From Ulva prolifera (taxonomy: Eukaryota > Chlorophyta > Ulvophyceae > Ulvales > Ulvaceae), in assembly GCA_023078555.1 (NCBI GenBank), contig CM041196.1, positions 11,054,985 through 11,118,984 of the forward strand: 64,000 bases of DNA. The letters are read 5' to 3'. Under the pieces are notes generated by a model. It did no database searches, was not told where the DNA came from, and was given only the letters and a program-made list of their open reading frames with translations. This document shows, in pieces, positions 58,601 to 64,000 of the stretch (the stretch's first letter is position 1; each line of letters starts with the position of its first letter). The position numbers and the translations under genes are program-made.

Positions 58601-59770
58601 ACCTTTGAGGACTCGTGAAACGCCCAGCGCAGCGCTGCTCAGCAAGCTTACGCCACATGACACATAATCACGTCCTACAGAAACGTTGGAGGGTCTGTGA
58701 GTGCCTCCGACGTGCGCATGGAGATACACCACATTGACAAAAGCACACGCAACGGCCCTCATCCGGCATCATGACCATCCGGTCTGGCGCGCCATGGCGG
58801 CATGCATCAGGCCATGCAGTCGCGCGCGCCCATGTTGGCACGTTTTATCAAATGCGATGACGATCCAGCATGCATTCGCTCGGCTTTGTGGCTGGTCAGC
58901 TGACATGGCATGCAGCTGAGCGACCGCTGCCTATGAACTTCCCAAAGCTCGCGATCGAATTCTATGTCGCCGCGTCAGGCTAAGCAATGAACTTTTCAGA
59001 TCTGCGAGGAACTAGGCCTAACGTACACGTAGATACAACTAGCCGTCAATTACCCCCAAATCATTTGATGCTTGTACGGCTGCTCAGATATGTCGACCGA
59101 CGTCCGTCGAGTCGCCGTCCAGCTGACCTCGTAAACATCGACGGTACGCAAAAGACTTGCTTCGTGCCCCAGCTAGCCCAATGGGGACCGGCTGAGCACT
59201 GTTTTGGTTTCCATCGTGGCGAAGCAAAAAATGTCACTACACCGGGCATATCGGGTGTCCTGGAACATAAGAAAACTACCGATGGAGCGTTGGCGCGAAT
59301 GCCAATTGATGCATGGTTGACTTCGCGTCCGTTGTTCCCGTACGACTTCTCACCGGTGCGAACTTCGTTGATCTGACATCGTGTGCCAGCATGCCCTCAC
59401 AGAAGAGGGAACGGGCCTCGACAAAGGACTTTTCTTGAAGCACCTTCCACACACGCAAACTGCAGCAGCTGTCCCCCATGAATGACAATGCAGAAGTGCC
59501 AAAAACACGCGCAATCTGTTCCCGGAAGGCTGGGACGTCCTCAGTACTCAGCGCATTCAATCAAACATGACCGCATCTGATGAACAAGAGATTCCCCAGC
59601 GTCCCGCAAGCCGACAACTAGTCTCTGTGCAGCTTTGGTGAATTCACTCCTCTGTAACATACTTGCCATGGCTGTGGTGACCACGGTGAGGTCTGGTGGG
59701 ATCCAGCCTGGCTGAGCTCAGTCCATGCATGGTGCACCTAGGCCTGCCTGCAGTGTGTGAGTTCCATGTT

Positions 59771-59826
59771 GATTCGGATGAGATTCGGTTTCAGTGTTTG
59801 TTTTCTCCCGTTCACTCTTTTGTAAT
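59771..59826 (+). repeat. Dispersed 55-bp repeat, best-preserved copy
   Basis: GATTCGGATGAGATTCGGTT, then TCAGTGTTTGTT, then CTCCCGTTCACTCTTTTG and TAA. I take this as the family reference because the other copies differ from it at few positions. Confidence 0.85.
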
Positions 59827-61502
59827 TCACTGACACCTAGGCCTGGCGGCAGTGGACAGGCCTAGGACCTTTGGACCTGCGGCACAGTTGGCACAATTGT
59901 TGCAGCTGCTACGTGAGAGCCGCGCACCCCTGGTGCGCGACATGGGTGCGCGAGATTTGGCTGACACTGATTAGGGCCTGGGAAGGCTTTAAATCAGCTG
60001 TATGCATATTCAGTACGTAGCCAAATGTCTTGCGAGTACGTACGAATCGTTCGGGGCGCGATCGGCGGACATTTCATGCTTCTGTAGCTGTTTCCGTGGG
60101 CCACGTCACGCCGCGGGACAGACTGTAATTTGAGATATGTGTGGCCTGTGACTGACTATGCGCATGTACACGTCAAGGATGCATCCCATAAGTGCTATCT
60201 GGACTGTTCCGTGCGCGATCGCGGTGCAGTGGTGGACTCACGGTCTTGCATGTCTGCTGTGGCTCTCGTAGCGATTAACTGGCCCGAGTCCGTATGCGAC
60301 ATGAATGGGTCTCACTCAGCGGGTACACTATAAACTGAAACTATGCTGAAGGTCTGAAGTGCGCAGATATGTCGATTATGGCCCGGTTGCCTTGCCCTGT
60401 GTCCGGATTACGTGGTGTTGTCCGGGCTGCAAGGTGCACGTTTGGCAAATTGCGGTAGATTAGGGCCCTACTAGCTATCGTATTTCATTACAAAATTTAC
60501 ATTGATGAATTCTGGCGGCTTTGATGTAGCTGGCATGTGGGCAGGGGACTCTGACAAGCCTGGTGCTCCAGTTAGTGGTCTGGTCAGTCGGTCCGCGATC
60601 GCCGCTTTCCGCGGCGACAGCCAGATCATAGGCCCCCGTGAAACATTGTTAGACACACCAAATGCCTTTCGTGTGCTCGTAGCTTTGAAACGGGCGATGC
60701 TATGGCAATGCCGGTGGCAGCGTACACCTGAGCTGTCCTCGGAGATGTCATGAAATGATTCGTTCGACGGAAAACGCCGGTCCAAACATCAACATAGAGC
60801 AGCAGGCAGTCCGTGTGTGTTTTCGTAGGTACATTATTGGGTATATTGCACCGGCGCACGTAGATCAGTTGCTACTGCGACCCGTGCCATCGCGGTATAA
60901 GCTGTCAGCAGCCACGAGAAGTCCAAAACGGAATCGTGTAGGGACACATACACGTCTACACAATGTTTGAAGGCTGTTACCGGTCCGGAATTGAACGTCG
61001 CTGCTCGTGGGGCGCAGTGCGCACTCCGCACAGCGCACCCAAATGCATTGCGAACGCCACTGATTTTGCGCACTCGGGGGGTGCGCGCCACGACAGGGGG
61101 TCAACCACTCCCGCTACATGGTGGGCCCACCTACGGCGCGCAAGATCGGCTGCGATTTTGGCCGCTTGGGGAAGACTTTGGCTATTGTCTATGTCGAATG
61201 GGCATTCGTAGTGTGCCACCTCGCTGTTGGGGAGTCTCCCCATCGCAAACCCGGGTTTTGTCGAATTTCCGCGCTTTTCCCCAAACGAGGGTCGTTCATG
61301 CCCAAACGTGTGCCATTGCATCGAGAACACGTAGCACACTCAAAATATGCTATGATACTCACCGGGTTATGACATATTGCTTCTGTCACATTTGTGGGTA
61401 GCGTTCGGTGAGGCACTATTCAACGGCGCGCTAGCTGATCGGGCCGACATTGCGGGGCGCTCACGCACTGGTCAGGCGACATGTCAGCATTGATTGGCAG
61501 CA

Positions 61503-61544
61503 TATTGCGTGTTGAATATTGCGTGTTGAATATTGCGTGTTGAA
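61503..61544. repeat. Tandem repeat, 15-bp unit x3
   Basis: Nearly three copies of ATTGCGTGTTGAATA. Confidence 0.9.
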
Positions 61545-62013
61545 GGACCCTGCCTCAATTTTATGTGCAATGGGGAATGCCCATGTTTTGTAATGCACCG
61601 TCACATGTACACCTTATTTCACAGCATGTCACTCTAATGATACCGCAAAATTAATGCGCATCAATGATGTATCCACCGTGTATCCAGCATCCACCGCTCG
61701 ATTGAAATGATTCATTAGTTTACAATGGCGAGGCATGATCACAGCAGGCCAGAGTAACTCAAAACGTCTCCAGTGACACTACGCAAAAGATGACCTGAGC
61801 ATACCTACGCTGACGTCTTCGTTGAGAAGTACACACCCAGCAAGTGGAATGCAAAGCTCCGGATCATGCTCCATCACAAGGGCCTGTCAGGCCTGTCACA
61901 GGAATCAAGATACTCATGCGCCCCATGCCGATATCAAACATTCTACGAGAGTGACGATCAATCAGGATCAGGCAGTGAAGCTTTGATATCTCGTGTATAA
62001 TTCAGTTTGAGCC

Positions 62014-64000
62014 ACTATCCCATGCTACACTGAGCTGGAAGCTCTCACACACGACATACACTACTTGACTGACAAGGGATTCCACATCATTGTGTGCGGG
62101 GACTTCAACGCCAGGATTGGGAATGCACAAAACTCACATCATATTCCACTACATAATGAAACGTTCCGTAACTCACAGGGCTGTCGCCTAATAAACATGG
62201 TAGAACAATGCAATATGCATGTCATGCACAACCACACTGCCTTTTCGCCGACATGCATGCATGCCGGCGGCACCTCTGTTGTTGACTACTGTCTGACGAG
62301 CTCTGCATGTAGGGACCGTTGCAGTGCACCTGCAATCCACTCTGCTGGGCAGTGTCTCTCTGATCACGCGCTGCTCACACTATCACTGTCACTGCCACAT
62401 GCCACACACAGAAGCAAGCGCAAATGCGCCCGATCACACAAAAAACGGTGGAATAGGAAAGCAATGCACAACGAGGAGACAGTCGCAAAATTTGAGACAG
62501 CCCTGCAAGCGCCCCTTGCGCAGTTGCTGCACGACATGGACTCATGTAGCATGCCGCATGCTGAAGCTGCCAACACTTTCACATCTGCCCTGGCAAACAT
62601 CCTACGTACCGCAGGAGAGCAATGCTTTGGGAAACACCAGGTACGGACCCATCGCGTGCAATGGTGGAACAAAGAATATGCAGACCTCAGACGCGAATGC
62701 TGGACCCTTCATGAGACACATTGCCGGACCGGCAGCGACACTGACAAGCTAGCATTCCAGCAACGCCGAGGTGCAAAGAACCAGCTGAAACGCGATCTTA
62801 AACGTGCATACACCAAACAGCAAGCCAACCATGTCTCTAAAACGTGCACGCCAGGACTTGAGTCTAAAGTTTCATGGGTGTCTGCGAAACGTTTGTTGAA
62901 ACTGCTAACCAGGGGTGGCTCGACGGCCGAGCACCCCGTGCCTTCTGTTATGTCTGGGGGAGTCCCCACTGATAATATAGACACAGTGATGCAGGTTTTC
63001 TCGAATCACTACCAATCTGAAATGAACCCGGTCCCACATGCCACATTCTGCGAGCAAACTGATGCACATGTCAGAGACACATTGCACGCATGGCGCCAAA
63101 ATGAGCCTCAACACAACCAAGAGATGGATGATGCCTTCACACTTCACGAACTTCAACAAGCACTTGCTACAATGCACAACTGGAAAGCCGCAGACCACGA
63201 TGATATCATCTGCGAACTACTGAAGGCCGGGGGGCCGCAATTGCAAACCGTCGTCCTGCAGCTCCTCAATTTCTGCTGGACGCACGAAACCATTCCCAAT
63301 GCGTGGTCACTCGGAACAATTGTAAGCCTCCACAAAGCCGGGGATGCAACAGACCCCTCCAACTACCGGGGTATCACACTGCTTTCAATATTCCGGAAGC
63401 TTTTCAGCACACTACTCAGGTCCCGCCTCCAAAACAATATAACCCTCCATGAGTCCCAAGCCGCATTCCGCGAGGATCGCGGCTGTGTAGACCATGTCCA
63501 CACCTTTGCACGCATTGTCCGGGCGGCCGCCGCGGCGGACACTCCACTTTATGCTTTCTTCCTGGACATCCGGAAAGCATATGATACTGTGTGGCGCGAC
63601 GGTCTGTTGTACAAACTACTCCAGAAAGGAGTGACAGGCCGCCTCGGTCGGGTCATCGCACACATGCTCTCAAACACGAAATCGAGGGTGCGCTTCCAAG
63701 ACCAGGAATCACCATACTTCCCCATCACCCTCGGGGTCGGCCAAGGCGACCCCCTGTCAACCATTCTCTTTGATGTGTTCATTGATGATCTGCTCGCAAC
63801 ACTGCACACCCGTCCAAAAGAACTCTGCATTCCCCTTGACTCACCAGACACCGATAAAATTTCCGGACTCACTTATGCAGATGATGTCAATGCAATGTCC
63901 TTGACACCGGCAGGGCTTCAGGGACATATTGATACAATCGATAAATGGTTGTTTCAATGGCGCTCCTTACCAAATGTGTTGAAGTCTAAAACTATGGTGT
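62014..64000 (+). mobile_element. LINE (non-LTR retrotransposon), endonuclease end plus reverse transcriptase, 3' partial
   Basis: One open frame of about 662 codons runs from 62014 to the window edge with no stop. The C-terminal half of an apurinic-type endonuclease comes first: HIIVCGDFNARIG (from about 62083) and the SDHALLTLSL block (from about 62368). A basic linker follows (RSKRKCARSHKKRWNRK). The reverse transcriptase follows: NYRGITLLS (63361), QAAFREDRGCVDHV (about 63460), FFLDIRKAYDTVW (63556), GVGQGDPLS (63736) and YADD (63874-63885), i.e. catalytic aspartates present. The stops before 62014 and the lack of an upstream endonuclease start suggest a 5'-truncated or decayed copy, whereas the polymerase part looks intact. 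The 3' end is outside the window. The motif set fits LINEs of the L1/Jockey/CR1 type; the clade cannot be fixed by eye. Confidence 0.88.

Larger units (their letters stand above)
54522..62013. other. Intergenic, no gene recognised
   Basis: About 7.5 kb. It holds a 24-bp palindrome (55621-55644), one full 55-bp repeat (59771-59826) and a 15-bp tandem repeat (61503-61544). Frames at 58987-59376 (+), 59276-59560 (-) and 60977-61339 (-) read somewhat like coding sequence but show no domain I know. The last 200-300 bp before 62014 may be decayed endonuclease sequence of the LINE. Confidence 0.45.

Noticed and set aside
58987-61401. Frames at 58987-59376 (+), 59276-59560 (-) and 60977-61339 (-)
   Set aside because: They read partly like protein but overlap on opposite strands, and none shows a motif or duplicate that would support a call.

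Overview
The window looks like nuclear DNA of a unicellular alga or similar protist. Its genes have spliceosomal introns, are far apart (seven recognisable genes plus a retrotransposon in 64 kb), encode secreted cysteine-rich and proline-rich proteins of cell-surface type, and lie among dispersed repeats, microsatellites and homopolymers. Nothing suggests an operon, phage, plasmid or organelle. Almost all inferred introns begin GTGCG or GTGTG and end TGCAG or close to it. Such donors are common in GC-rich algae such as volvocine greens and haptophytes, but I cannot name the lineage.

Layout. (1) 1-4335, + strand: a six-exon kinase-like protein with a calcium-binding EF-hand whose catalytic motifs are lost; its 5' end is outside the window. 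(2) 6227-7327 and 14967-16280, - strand: two paralogous two-exon genes for small secreted proteins with the shared core MPRCPRC...HC...GR(Y/F)YRCS. (3) 20792-24091, - strand: a second, unrelated-looking pseudokinase of at least four exons. (4) 27497-33768 and 49843-54521, - strand: two paralogous genes with a signal peptide, Cys-rich modules, very long hexaproline arrays and a Cys-rich C-terminal domain. (5) 46281-46982, - strand: a single-exon gene resembling the DUF6940 family. (6) 62014-64000, + strand: the reverse-transcriptase ORF of a LINE that runs off the window.

Between the genes are at least seven copies of a short terminal-inverted-repeat (MITE-like) element, several of them inside introns and one overlapping the 3' end of a gene; a second dispersed repeat of about 55 bp; a tandem satellite of about 165 bp at 41.7-42.9 kb; several perfect hairpins and palindromes; and poly-G/poly-C runs. 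Most genes come as diverged pairs on the - strand. The secreted pairs (2 and 4) would plausibly act in the cell wall or surface coat, and the two pseudokinases would act as scaffolds or regulators rather than enzymes; that functional reading is inference. Exon borders are my own reading, based on splice motifs and preserved reading phase. For the first kinase gene, both small secreted genes and both proline-rich genes, the summed exon lengths are multiples of three. No RNA genes were recognised.
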